DNA of 12,413 nucleotides from the NCBI GenBank assembly GCA_002388885.1, contig DGNI01000073.1, positions 221-12,633 of the forward strand, in the 5' to 3' direction. The position numbers and the translations under genes were made by a program. The notes beneath the pieces are model-generated. The model saw nothing but the letters and a program-made list of their open reading frames with translations, had not been told where the DNA came from and did no database searches. The DNA is from Parvularculaceae bacterium UBA4496 (GTDB lineage Bacteria > Pseudomonadota > Alphaproteobacteria > Caulobacterales > Parvularculaceae). Shown piece by piece: positions 1 to 6,094 of this stretch (positions are counted from its first letter, which is position 1; each line of letters starts with the position of its first letter).

Positions 1-20
1 GAAATTTTGGATTCATGGAA

Positions 21-36
21 TATTTTGCGATAAATA
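21..36. promoter_or_regulatory. AT-rich leader of the AsnC-type gene with a short inverted repeat
   Basis: The 64 bases before the regulator gene are AT-rich compared with the rest of the window. They hold the inverted repeat TATTT-N6-AAATA. Lrp/AsnC proteins commonly bind short AT-rich palindromes and often regulate themselves, so this could be an autoregulatory site. That is inference: 5-bp arms in AT-rich DNA arise easily by chance, and the upstream neighbour is outside the window. Confidence 0.2.
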
Positions 37-64
37 GGCAGGATTGAAAGATAGGATTCAATAA

Positions 65-517
65 ATGGACAGGTTTGATACAGCCATCCTCGAAATCCTG
101 CAGGAAGACGGACAGTGTTCGTTTTCTGATCTAGGCGACCGGGTGGGGCTGTCACCGTCGGCCTGTCACAAGAGGGTCAAGGAGCTGTGGAACGCCGGCG
201 TCATCACACAGCACGTCGCATTGGTCGATGAGCGGGCGGCGGGCCTAGAAACGTCTGTCTTCGTACAGGCCACTTTGAAAAACCAGCAACAGGTGACGCT
301 ACACGCCTTCGAAAAAGCCGTGACGCTCCACCGTGAAATCATGGAGTGTTATCTGATGGCCGGCCTGTCGGATTATCTTTTGCGTATCCTGTGCCGCGAC
401 GGCGCCGACTATGAACGGATTCATACGGAAATTTTAACAAGGCTGCCAGGTGTTGACCGGGTCATTACAAATTTCGCGATCCGCAAGGTATTCCGGCGAA
501 CCGCAGTGCCGCTTTAG
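65..517 (+). CDS. Lrp/AsnC family transcriptional regulator
   Basis: A 150-residue protein, the normal length for a single-unit Lrp/AsnC regulator. Residues about 3-50 form the AsnC-type helix-turn-helix; it opens with the family-like 'FDTAILEILQEDG', and the recognition helix lies near 'LSPSACHKRVKELWNAGVI'. Residues about 62-142 fit the RAM ligand-binding/oligomerisation fold, with 'MECYLMAGLSDYLLRI' matching the conserved 'v.ecy.vtG..DyllrV' stretch. Such proteins act in the cytoplasm as dimers or octamers and usually sense an amino acid. The effector and targets cannot be read here. They often control a divergent neighbouring gene, which would lie left of the window. The ATG is preceded by only a weak purine-rich Shine-Dalgarno. 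The downstream gene is 165 bp away on the same strand, so co-transcription is uncertain. Confidence 0.9.
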   Translation: MDRFDTAILEILQEDGQCSFSDLGDRVGLSPSACHKRVKELWNAGVITQHVALVDERAAGLETSVFVQATLKNQQQVTLHAFEKAVTLHREIMECYLMAGLSDYLLRILCRDGADYERIHTEILTRLPGVDRVITNFAIRKVFRRTAVPL

Positions 518-527
518 GGCGGGACGG

Positions 528-554
528 CGCCGCAAATAAGGCGATTTTGCGGCG
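528..554. terminator. GC-rich hairpin after the AsnC-type gene (possible terminator)
   Basis: A perfect 9-bp inverted repeat, CGCCGCAAA / TTTGCGGCG, with a 9-nt loop begins 10 bases after the regulator stop codon. The position and GC-rich base suit a transcription end. No T-run follows on either strand, so it is not a textbook intrinsic terminator. It could be a Rho-assisted end or a simple RNA hairpin. Confidence 0.4.
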
Positions 555-607
555 GCGTTAACGACTGCATCCCTTGGCGCGCGCGGCTTCTGACAATGCA
601 ATTCAAT

Positions 608-630
608 TTGACGTTAAGCTTTTAAAAGCT
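608..630 (+). promoter_or_regulatory. Candidate promoter/operator with perfect palindrome upstream of the membrane protein gene
   Basis: TTGACG at 608-613 is a good -35-like hexamer. Directly after it lies the perfect 14-bp palindrome AGCTTTTAAAAGCT (617-630), in the spacer where a repressor would block RNA polymerase. The -10 at the expected distance is poor (about 631-637), so the promoter call is tentative. The palindrome itself is exact. Confidence 0.35.
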
Positions 631-682
631 CGGCAAATCTTCTTCTGCAAAACTACGCTCGCAATAGTTTTACGAGGGTAAG

Positions 683-1408
683 ATGCTCACGACTGCGCGT
701 GTTGATATTCCGGCGCAAATTGCGGCGCGATTGAAAGTCACGGCGGACTATTCCGACAATGTCAACGACTACGCCCGTGAAGACCTGATCGGTTTTAAAC
801 GGCCCATCGCGGCGGCGTTCGCCTTGGTCATGCCATTTGCGGTGGTGTTCGCCTATGAGGCGGACGGGCCCTGGTTCGCCATTCAGCTTGCCGGCGCGAT
901 CATCGCGCTCGTCGCCGGGGGCCTGTTTGTCATCGGCCGCCAGGAATGGCCGAATATTGTTGAGGAATTCCAGACCAGCGTTATGGCGAAGAAGAAAGCC
1001 ATTGCCGACTTGCGCTGCGGTTTTGGCGAGTCGTCCTTCCTGAGCAATGGCCGCGCGCCGAAGTTTTTCCTGCATGACCACGGCGTTCTGGTGCTCGCCG
1101 ATGCAGGCGATCTCAAAACGCTGTTCTTCGATATCTCCAATGACGGCACCGATCCTCGCTGGGAGCTTTATGAAAGCGGCGAGATTTGCCGCCGGGTGTG
1201 GCGCTGGCTGCGCCTGCCGGTTTCGCGTGAAGTGGTGAAATTTTCGACCGAAGGTGCGCGTCTCGCTCGCATCGGAGAGCCGCCGCGTATCCAGTCTATT
1301 GAAGCCTGGGAAGCCATCAATGTGTCCCTTGGCGAGCCCATGGATGGCGCGATTATCCATGAATCGTTTGATGAGGTCGTCGATAACGTCCAGCGGATGA
1401 TGTACTAG
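683..1408 (+). CDS. Unrecognised membrane protein with two N-terminal helices and a cytoplasmic domain
   Basis: A 241-residue protein that I do not recognise. Residues 1-40 are soluble and polar. Two hydrophobic segments at about 41-58 and 63-85 look like a membrane hairpin with a very short turn (EADGP). They are followed by a soluble domain of about 155 residues. With both ends inside, which is inferred from positive charges next to the helices, the C-terminal domain would face the cytoplasm. That domain contains 'FFLHDHGVLVLADAGDLKTLFFDIS' and 'RRVWRWLRLPVSREVVKF', which suggests beta strands followed by an amphipathic helix. The start is well supported: GAGGG lies about 6 nt before the ATG. 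A long antisense reading frame overlaps it but looks like a shadow. lipA starts about 70 bp downstream on the same strand, so co-transcription is possible. No catalytic motif is visible. Confidence 0.8.
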   Translation: MLTTARVDIPAQIAARLKVTADYSDNVNDYAREDLIGFKRPIAAAFALVMPFAVVFAYEADGPWFAIQLAGAIIALVAGGLFVIGRQEWPNIVEEFQTSVMAKKKAIADLRCGFGESSFLSNGRAPKFFLHDHGVLVLADAGDLKTLFFDISNDGTDPRWELYESGEICRRVWRWLRLPVSREVVKFSTEGARLARIGEPPRIQSIEAWEAINVSLGEPMDGAIIHESFDEVVDNVQRMMY

Positions 1409-1420
1409 GTTTGAAGGCTC

Positions 1421-1449
1421 TTAAAGCCCTGATTCCAACCCCTTACAAT
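1421..1449 (+). promoter_or_regulatory. Weak candidate promoter of the lipA operon
   Basis: TACAAT at 1444-1449 matches the -10 consensus at five of six positions. TTAAAG at 1421-1426 lies 17 bp upstream and is a poor -35. It sits in the short gap before lipA, about 29 nt before the preferred start. The placement is right but the -35 is weak, and lipA could instead be read through from the upstream gene. Confidence 0.3.
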
Positions 1450-1477
1450 CATCCGCCGCCGCCGCTATATGGGGCGA

Positions 1478-2434
1478 ATGGCGACGCTTATCGATAATGT
1501 CGGTGCGGCCCCGAAGCCGCGACACCCTGAAAAGCAGAAGCGCGAAGACACGCCCGTTCTGCGCAAGCCCGACTGGATTCGGGTCAAGGCGCCGGTATCG
1601 AAAGGCTTTACGGAAACGCAGAAGATTGTCCGCTCGAAAAACCTGCACACAGTTTGCGAGGAAGCGGCCTGTCCGAATATCGGCGAGTGCTGGGACAAGA
1701 AGCATGCGACCATGATGATCATGGGCGACACCTGCACCCGCGCCTGCGCCTTTTGCAATGTGAAGACCGGCCTGCCGTCCGCGCTTGATCCACAAGAGCC
1801 GGCGCATGTGGGCGAAGCCGTCGCCGAGATGGGACTTAAGCACGTCGTTATCACGTCGGTCGACCGGGACGACCTGACCGATGGCGGCGCCGAACATTTT
1901 GCCGCCGTGGTGCGCGCGATCCGCGAACGCGCGCCCGGAACCACCATTGAAATTCTGACGCCTGACTTTTTGCGCAAGGACGGCGCGGCGGAAATCGTTA
2001 TTGACTCAAAGCCGGACGTCTTCAATCACAACCTTGAAACCGTGCCGCGGCTTTATCTCTCGATCCGGCCGGGTGCGCGGTATTTTCATTCCATGCGCCT
2101 GCTTGAAAAAGTCAAAGAGCGCGACCCGCAGATGTTCACGAAGTCCGGCATCATGGTGGGCCTCGGCGAAACGCGCGAGGAAGTGATGCAGGTGATGGAC
2201 GACATGCGGTCCGCCGGCGTCGATTTCATCACCATCGGCCAATATCTACAGCCGACTCGTAAACACGCCGCCGTTGATCGCTTCGTACACCCGGACGAGT
2301 TCAAGTCTTATGAAATGCTCGCTCGCGCCAAAGGATTTTTGATGGTGTCAGCTTCGCCGCTGACGCGCTCCTCGCATCATGCGGGCGAAGACTTCGCGAA
2401 ACTTCAGGCGGCGCGCGCGGCGAAGCACGGCTGA
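1478..2434 (+). CDS. lipA: Lipoyl synthase, radical SAM enzyme
   Basis: Inserts two sulfur atoms into protein-bound octanoyl groups to make the lipoyl cofactor of pyruvate and 2-oxoglutarate dehydrogenase and the glycine cleavage system. It acts in the cytoplasm. Counting from the upstream ATG at 1469, both iron-sulfur clusters have their ligands: the auxiliary cluster CX4CX5C is C63, C68 and C74, and the radical-SAM CX3CX2C is C89, C93 and C96 in 'CTRACAFC'. The C-terminal '[11 protein letters not shown]' carries the serine that ligates the auxiliary cluster (usually written RSSYHA). Length is normal. I prefer the ATG at 1478 (MATLID...) because alphaproteobacterial LipA proteins commonly begin M(A/V)T; the ATG at 1469 adds only three residues, and neither has a strong Shine-Dalgarno. 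First gene of a tight four-gene cluster. Confidence 0.97.
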   Translation: MATLIDNVGAAPKPRHPEKQKREDTPVLRKPDWIRVKAPVSKGFTETQKIVRSKNLHTVCEEAACPNIGECWDKKHATMMIMGDTCTRACAFCNVKTGLPSALDPQEPAHVGEAVAEMGLKHVVITSVDRDDLTDGGAEHFAAVVRAIRERAPGTTIEILTPDFLRKDGAAEIVIDSKPDVFNHNLETVPRLYLSIRPGARYFHSMRLLEKVKERDPQMFTKSGIMVGLGETREEVMQVMDDMRSAGVDFITIGQYLQPTRKHAAVDRFVHPDEFKSYEMLARAKGFLMVSASPLTRSSHHAGEDFAKLQAARAAKHG

Positions 2435-2435
2435 G

Positions 2436-2855
2436 ATGCGCGGGTTTCGATGGAAAATATTCTTTCGATCGCCCGTTGAAAAAGTCTATGATGCGTTGAC
2501 GAGCGACGAGGGCAGGGCGTCTTTTTGGGCGGAAAGCACGCGCGAATCTGGCGGCGCAATTGAATTCACTTTTCCCAATGGCGAGTCTTATACGGCGAAT
2601 ATTCTGGAACAGTCGGCGCCAGGCGTATTCTCCATCCGGTATTTTGGCGCGCGGACCACGTTCAGCCTATCCGCGGAATCAGGCGGAACGATCCTCGTAC
2701 TTGAAGTGGACGATGGAACCGAAGATGACTGGCTCGAATCTTATGCAGGCTGGATTTCCGTTTTGATGAATATGAAATCGGTTGTTGATTTCGGCGCCGA
2801 TCTTCGTAATCACGATCCGAAGAAGTCATGGGATCAGGGCTTTGTCGACAACTAG
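2436..2855 (+). CDS. SRPBCC/AHSA1-like (START superfamily) protein
   Basis: A 139-residue cytoplasmic protein with the hallmarks of an SRPBCC helix-grip domain. It opens with 'FRSPVEKVYDALTSDEGRASFW', has alternating strands through the middle, and ends in the long helix 'AGWISVLMNMKSVVDFGADLRNHDP', followed by 'SWDQGFVDN'. This ending resembles Bet v1/AHSA1-type bacterial proteins of unknown ligand. The domain forms a hydrophobic pocket; what it binds cannot be read from sequence. The reading frame stays open upstream into lipA. I chose the ATG one base after the lipA stop because the domain begins there and such tight spacing implies translational coupling. There is no strong ribosome site of its own. 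Its role in a lipA operon is unknown. Confidence 0.82.
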   Translation: MRGFRWKIFFRSPVEKVYDALTSDEGRASFWAESTRESGGAIEFTFPNGESYTANILEQSAPGVFSIRYFGARTTFSLSAESGGTILVLEVDDGTEDDWLESYAGWISVLMNMKSVVDFGADLRNHDPKKSWDQGFVDN

Positions 2856-2864
2856 GCGAGCGTT

Positions 2865-3551
2865 ATGACCATAAAACTATACGATCTTGCGCTATCAGAC
2901 CCGGACGTGCGGCCGAGCCCGTTTTGCTGGCGGGCGAAATTCGCGCTTCTACACAAGGGCGTGCCGTTCGAAACGGTTCCCGTGCCTTTCGCCGACAAGG
3001 AACAATATCCGAACAAGGATCACGGGCTGGTGCCGATCCTGATTGATGGCGATGAAATCATCTGCGACAGCGAAAACATTTACGCCTACGCAGAGCAGAA
3101 GTTCGAAGGCACGCCCCTGGTGCAAAGTTCCGGCGAGCGCGCGGCGTGCGATTTTTACAATGCGTGGGCCGCGTCAAATCTATTTCCGTATTTCGCGCCG
3201 ATGATGTTCGTACGCGTTCATGCGGCGGCGCACGAAGACGACAAGGCGTACTTCCGCAAGACGCGCGAACAGCGCCTCGGTAAAACGCTGGAAGAAGCCG
3301 CAGCGACGCCGGGCTTGAGCGAAAGAATAGAAGAAGCGCTGCAAACGCTCGCTGCGCCGATGGTCCGGCACAAGTTTCTCGGGGGCGAAAGCGCCAACAT
3401 GGCCGATTATAACATGTTCAGCATCTTCCAATGGCTGCGTTTGACAACGCAGGAAGAGCTTTTCGAAACGCCGCAGGCGGTCGCCGCATGGCAGGAACGG
3501 ATGCTCGATCTTTTCGACGGCTACGCCAGGAACGCCAAGCGGGTTTCGTGA
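2865..3551 (+). CDS. Glutathione S-transferase family protein, LigE (beta-etherase)-like
   Basis: A 228-residue two-domain GST. Residues 1-80 are the thioredoxin-like glutathione-binding half: 'LYDL' near the start, 'SPFCWRAKFALLHKG' (18-32) at the active-site helix, the cis-proline 'LVPILID' (P57), and 'DSENI' (68-72), which contacts the glutathione gamma-glutamyl group. The helical half includes 'YFRKTREQRLGKTLEE', 'KFLGGESANMADYNMFSIFQWLR' and a final 'RMLDLFDGYAR'. These match the layout of the LigE/fungal FuA-type branch, which includes bacterial beta-aryl-ether-cleaving enzymes. Family membership is clear. Actual ether cleavage is not implied, since many members have unknown substrates. 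The ATG follows GGCGAG and begins 9 nt after the previous stop. Its stop overlaps the next start. Confidence 0.88.
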   Translation: MTIKLYDLALSDPDVRPSPFCWRAKFALLHKGVPFETVPVPFADKEQYPNKDHGLVPILIDGDEIICDSENIYAYAEQKFEGTPLVQSSGERAACDFYNAWAASNLFPYFAPMMFVRVHAAAHEDDKAYFRKTREQRLGKTLEEAAATPGLSERIEEALQTLAAPMVRHKFLGGESANMADYNMFSIFQWLRLTTQEELFETPQAVAAWQERMLDLFDGYARNAKRVS

Positions 3552-4000
3552 CGGTCAGGAAAACGACGACCGAGGTTCCCTTCACGGCGCGCCAGATGTT
3601 CGATCTCGTCGCCGATATTGAGCGCTATCCGGAATTCCTGCCCTGGTGTACAGCGTTGCGGATTGTTCAAAAGGACGTGTCGGACGGACAGGGAACCATG
3701 ACCGCCGACATGGTGGTCGCCTACACCGTTTTTCGCGAGCGCTTCCGCAGCAAGGTTCTTCTGGACCTGGAAAACAGCCGCATCGATGCGGCCTATGTGG
3801 ACGGGCCGTTCCGCAATCTGCAGAACCGCTGGCGATTTACCGACAAACCCGAAGGCGGATCGATCATCGATTTTGAAATCGCTTTCGAGTTCAAAAACTT
3901 TCTTCTGCAGGCGACGGCGCAGGCGGTGTTCGACAAGGCGTTCGCGCGCATGTCGGAGGCGTTCGTGACGCGTGCTGAAGAAGTTTATGGGCCGCAATAG
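3548..4000 (+). CDS. COQ10/RatA-like START-domain protein, probable coenzyme Q-binding
   Basis: A 150-residue polyketide-cyclase/START-type protein. The signature 'DIERYPEFLPWC' lies at about residues 23-34, followed by strands and the closing helix 'FLLQATAQAVFDKAFARMSEAFVTRAEEVYG', the usual COQ10/RatA layout. In mitochondria COQ10 binds ubiquinone and supports electron transfer. The alphaproteobacterial versions are generally taken as its equivalents; the 'RatA toxin' label comes from E. coli and is less likely to describe the job here. The start is the GTG at 3548, which shares four bases (GTGA) with the GST stop, a sign of translational coupling. The reading frame stays open further upstream, inside the GST gene, but the domain starts at this GTG. 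Last gene of the lipA cluster. Confidence 0.87.
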   Translation: MTVRKTTTEVPFTARQMFDLVADIERYPEFLPWCTALRIVQKDVSDGQGTMTADMVVAYTVFRERFRSKVLLDLENSRIDAAYVDGPFRNLQNRWRFTDKPEGGSIIDFEIAFEFKNFLLQATAQAVFDKAFARMSEAFVTRAEEVYGPQ

Positions 4001-4044
4001 GGAATGTTGGCTCATTCCATGTGCTGTAAGTAGCGGTAACGTAT

Positions 4045-4123
4045 TATAATTTCCCATCCGGTTACGCGAGCGCGTCTTTCTTGAATTCCCTCGTCTGCGG
4101 TGTATTGTTTTGCAAAGAATACA
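4045..4123 (+). promoter_or_regulatory. Candidate promoter -10 and inverted repeat in the lipoprotein leader
   Basis: The 139-bp gap before the lipoprotein gene contains a perfect TATAAT at 4045-4050, without a recognisable -35 about 17 bp upstream. Further down, 4101-4123 is an inverted repeat with 6-bp arms TGTATT and AATACA; one G:G mismatch inward, it continues as TTT/AAA around TGC. It ends just before the Shine-Dalgarno GGAGG (4128-4132). It could be an operator, or an RNA hairpin affecting translation. A small GGAATG/CATTCC hairpin at 4001-4018 follows the previous stop without a T-run. Confidence 0.4.
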
Positions 4124-4139
4124 TTATGGAGGAAATTCT

Positions 4140-5009
4140 ATGCGTTTACAGATGAAAAACGTCGCGTGGGTGGCGGCTGTGTCTGTTTTTGCAATTGCGT
4201 GCGGTTCTGGAGGCGATGAGGTTGCGGAGTCGTCCGCCGCAAAGCCCGGCTCCGTCGAATCGAAACCAGAATCGTCAAAAGAAAGTTCAAAATCTGGTTC
4301 TGACGCCGGGCCCGTCATCGTTAGTAATGTGAATGCCGATATTTTTGGCGTGAAACTCGGCATGACACCGGAGGAGGCCAAGGCGGCTTTGGAAGAAAAC
4401 AAACCGCAATACTGGCAAGGTACGCCGCTGGTCTATAATACGATTGAACAACAAATGGGGCTGACAGACTCGATGTTCAAGCCGACGGCCGAGACCTCAG
4501 GCGCGTTCGTAAGCGCCACAAGCATATCACGCGGCAGTGATCAGGTGCACGTTTATTTTGCGGCGCCTCCGGCTGAGAATGTTGTTCAATCCATCGAGCG
4601 CAAAGAGAATGTTAGCGGCGACACGTCAGTAGAAGTTTACCGTCAGGCGCTTGTCGATAAATACGGCGAGCCTGACGAAGTGGATGAAGCAGGCGCGGTT
4701 ATTCTGCTTAAATGGCTCTATGATGGAAAAGACTGTAATCGGCTGGCGTCGAATCTGCCCGCAACCAAATACCAGCATTGGCCAACCGATCTCGCCAGCA
4801 TCCCCCATTCTCCAAAACAGTGTGCAACGGCGCTGATTTATTCTTTAACCTCGCCAACCGGTGACATTGTCAGCACTGTGGAAGCCAAAATCGGAAATGT
4901 AGGACAGATATATCTCAATCGGGAAGCCATGATGGCGCTGCGGGATGATATTCAGCAGAAGGCACAAGAAGAGAGAATTAAACAGGCGACGGACGCGCCG
5001 GATTTGTAG
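4140..5009 (+). CDS. Putative lipoprotein of unknown function
   Basis: A 289-residue exported protein that I do not recognise. Residues 1-20 are a signal peptide with a lysine at 6 and a hydrophobic stretch, ending in the lipobox-like 'AIAC'. C21 would be the lipidated residue, and glycine at +2 argues for the outer membrane rather than inner-membrane retention. Residues about 26-57 are a Ser/Glu/Lys-rich low-complexity linker. Then comes a globular domain opening with 'NADIFGVKLGMTPEEAKAALEEN', the kind of short 'G..lGMt.eea' unit seen in several envelope proteins. Two further cysteines, C199 and C228, could form a disulfide in the periplasm. The C-terminus is a charged helix. The start is secure: GGAGG lies 7 nt before the ATG. 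An upstream TTG at 4110 would add residues before the signal peptide and is rejected. It stands alone, converging on the next gene. Confidence 0.82.
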   Translation: MRLQMKNVAWVAAVSVFAIACGSGGDEVAESSAAKPGSVESKPESSKESSKSGSDAGPVIVSNVNADIFGVKLGMTPEEAKAALEENKPQYWQGTPLVYNTIEQQMGLTDSMFKPTAETSGAFVSATSISRGSDQVHVYFAAPPAENVVQSIERKENVSGDTSVEVYRQALVDKYGEPDEVDEAGAVILLKWLYDGKDCNRLASNLPATKYQHWPTDLASIPHSPKQCATALIYSLTSPTGDIVSTVEAKIGNVGQIYLNREAMMALRDDIQQKAQEERIKQATDAPDL

Positions 5010-5026
5010 CGTCTACTGCGCCGGAA

Positions 5027-5051
5027 AGAGCCCGAGATGACTTCGGGCTCT
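5027..5051. terminator. Shared hairpin terminator between convergent genes
   Basis: A perfect 9-bp stem, AGAGCCCGA / TCGGGCTCT, with a 7-nt loop lies between the ends of the lipoprotein gene (plus) and the YciI-like gene (minus). The flanking T-tracts are short on both strands, so efficiency is uncertain, but location and symmetry support a bidirectional terminator. The stem overlaps the first two bases of the minus-strand stop codon as read on the plus strand (5050-5051). Confidence 0.7.
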
Positions 5052-5520
5052 ATTCCACTTTCGTCTTTTGAATCTTTGCGTGGATTTCGTTCACTTTCAT
5101 CAGCGCGGCTGAGCCATAATAGTTGATATATTCCACCTTGAAGATGCCGTTTGCGATGGTCGGGTCGCCCTGCATGAGCGATTGCGCCTCTTCAATGGAC
5201 TCCACATTTAGGATGAAAAGTCCGCGTTCGTCGGCGCCATTAGCCAGCGGGCCGGCGAGCACCAGTTTACCTTCTTCGGCCAGCTTGCCGATATTGGCGA
5301 AGTGTCCGCGGAACATTTCGGTTCGCTCGTCTTTATCGGTGATCTCCGCATCTGCGGGACCGGTGCGCAACATGACGAAAACATAGGACCGCATGCCATA
5401 TTCATCGGCGCCGAGTTCTTCCGCCAGCGCGGCATCATAGCCCTCCGGCGCCGTATCGTCTGCGAGCACGGCGGCGGGGAAAAACAATAGGGCGGCGAGG
5501 AATGATGTAATGAAACGCAT
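5050..5520 (-). CDS. Secreted YciI-domain protein
   Basis: A 156-residue protein with an N-terminal signal peptide (residues 1-20, hydrophobic 'FLAALLFFPAAVLA', likely cut after A20). A YciI/ferredoxin-like domain follows at about 44-135: 'YVFVMLRTGP', then 'FRGHFANIGKLAEEGKLVLAGPL', then 'GLFILNVESIEEAQSLMQGDPTIANGIFKVEY'. The conserved histidine (H73) and aspartate (D119) of the YciI fold are present. YciI proteins are small, often cytoplasmic, and mostly of unknown function, some linked to dehalogenase or reductase-like chemistry. A secreted form would act in the periplasm, with no lipobox seen. GGAGA lies about 6 nt before the ATG. It follows cinA by 67 bp, but that gap holds its own operator-like repeat, so it is probably controlled separately. 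Confidence 0.85.
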   Translation of the reverse strand: MRFITSFLAALLFFPAAVLADDTAPEGYDAALAEELGADEYGMRSYVFVMLRTGPADAEITDKDERTEMFRGHFANIGKLAEEGKLVLAGPLANGADERGLFILNVESIEEAQSLMQGDPTIANGIFKVEYINYYGSAALMKVNEIHAKIQKTKVE

Positions 5521-5536
5521 GGGTGTCTCCGGTTAT

Positions 5537-5558
5537 TATGTAACTATAATGTTACATA
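5537..5558. promoter_or_regulatory. Operator-like inverted repeat upstream of the YciI-like gene
   Basis: A perfect inverted repeat of 8-bp arms, TATGTAAC-N6-GTTACATA, 17-38 bp upstream of the YciI-like start. Its AT-rich centre reads TATAAT on the plus strand and ATTATA on the minus strand, so it could overlap the promoter of the minus-strand gene. The arm length and 6-bp spacing are typical of a dimeric repressor site. The regulator cannot be named from sequence. Confidence 0.55.
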
Positions 5559-5587
5559 TATTCTGCGTCGCTGCAAGTGCCTGAATT

Positions 5588-6085
5588 TCAACTCCGAAGC
5601 TGCGTCAGTATTAGATGCAGCGCGGTTTCTGTGGCCTTGGTCCTGACGAAATCACGGGAGCCTTCGGCGAACACCCGCCGTTCGACGCGGGTGACGCCAT
5701 CCCGGCTGGCGACGCCGAACCAGACCAGACCGACCGGTTTCCTGTCTGTGCCGCCGGTTGGCCCGGCGATGCCGGTGACCGAAACGGCGATGTCGGCGCG
5801 TGAATTGGCGATGGCGCCTTTCGCCATCGCGCGCGCCACGGGCGCGCTGACAGCGCCGTGCTGGTTGATCAGCGCCGTGGACACGCCGAGCATTTCGGCT
5901 TTCGCCTCATTGGAATAGGTGATGAAGCCGCGATCGACGACGGCGGATGAGCCCGGTACATCGGTCAGCGCCGCGACAATCATGCCGCCGGTGCAGGACT
6001 CTGCTGTTGCGACGGTCATCCCTTCTGCGCCGGCCTTGTCGATAATCGCCTGCGCTAAGGACCAGATGCGATGGGTCTGGGTCAT
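5588..6085 (-). CDS. pncC: CinA C-terminal domain protein, nicotinamide-nucleotide amidohydrolase (PncC type)
   Basis: A 165-residue stand-alone CinA C-terminal domain, the size of PncC proteins. PncC hydrolyses nicotinamide mononucleotide to nicotinate mononucleotide and ammonia, returning the nicotinamide ring to NAD synthesis in the cytoplasm. Motifs visible: 'VATAESCTGGMI' with S30, the expected nucleophile position; 'FITYSNEAK' (Y57, K62); and 'VSVTGIAGPTGGTDRKPVGLVW', the glycine-rich family loop. The N-terminal pyrophosphatase-like domain of full CinA is absent, which is normal for this form. The ATG lies 9 bases after the stop of the DUF2007 gene and has no strong Shine-Dalgarno, so it is probably translated from a common message with ispDF. 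Confidence 0.92.
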   Translation of the reverse strand: MTQTHRIWSLAQAIIDKAGAEGMTVATAESCTGGMIVAALTDVPGSSAVVDRGFITYSNEAKAEMLGVSTALINQHGAVSAPVARAMAKGAIANSRADIAVSVTGIAGPTGGTDRKPVGLVWFGVASRDGVTRVERRVFAEGSRDFVRTKATETALHLILTQLRS

Positions 6086-6094
6086 GGTTGGTCG

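Noticed and set aside
653..1360. Long minus-strand reading frame (235 codons) opposite the membrane protein gene
   Set aside because: It is antisense to a gene with a clear ribosome site and membrane helices, and its translation is Arg/His/Asn-rich without any recognisable domain, as expected for a shadow in GC-rich DNA.
3431..3547. 39-codon upstream extension of the COQ10-like gene
   Set aside because: It lies wholly inside the GST gene in another frame; the START domain begins at the GTG at 3548, which overlaps the GST stop.
3548..4000. Toxin of a RatA/RatB toxin-antitoxin pair
   Set aside because: No RatB-like partner gene is adjacent, and the 'YPEFLPWC' protein in an alphaproteobacterial lipA context fits a COQ10-type quinone-binding protein better.
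4001..4018. GGAATG/CATTCC hairpin as a terminator of the lipA operon
   Set aside because: The stem is only 6 bp, AT-containing, and has no T-run after it; it is noted only as a weak hairpin.
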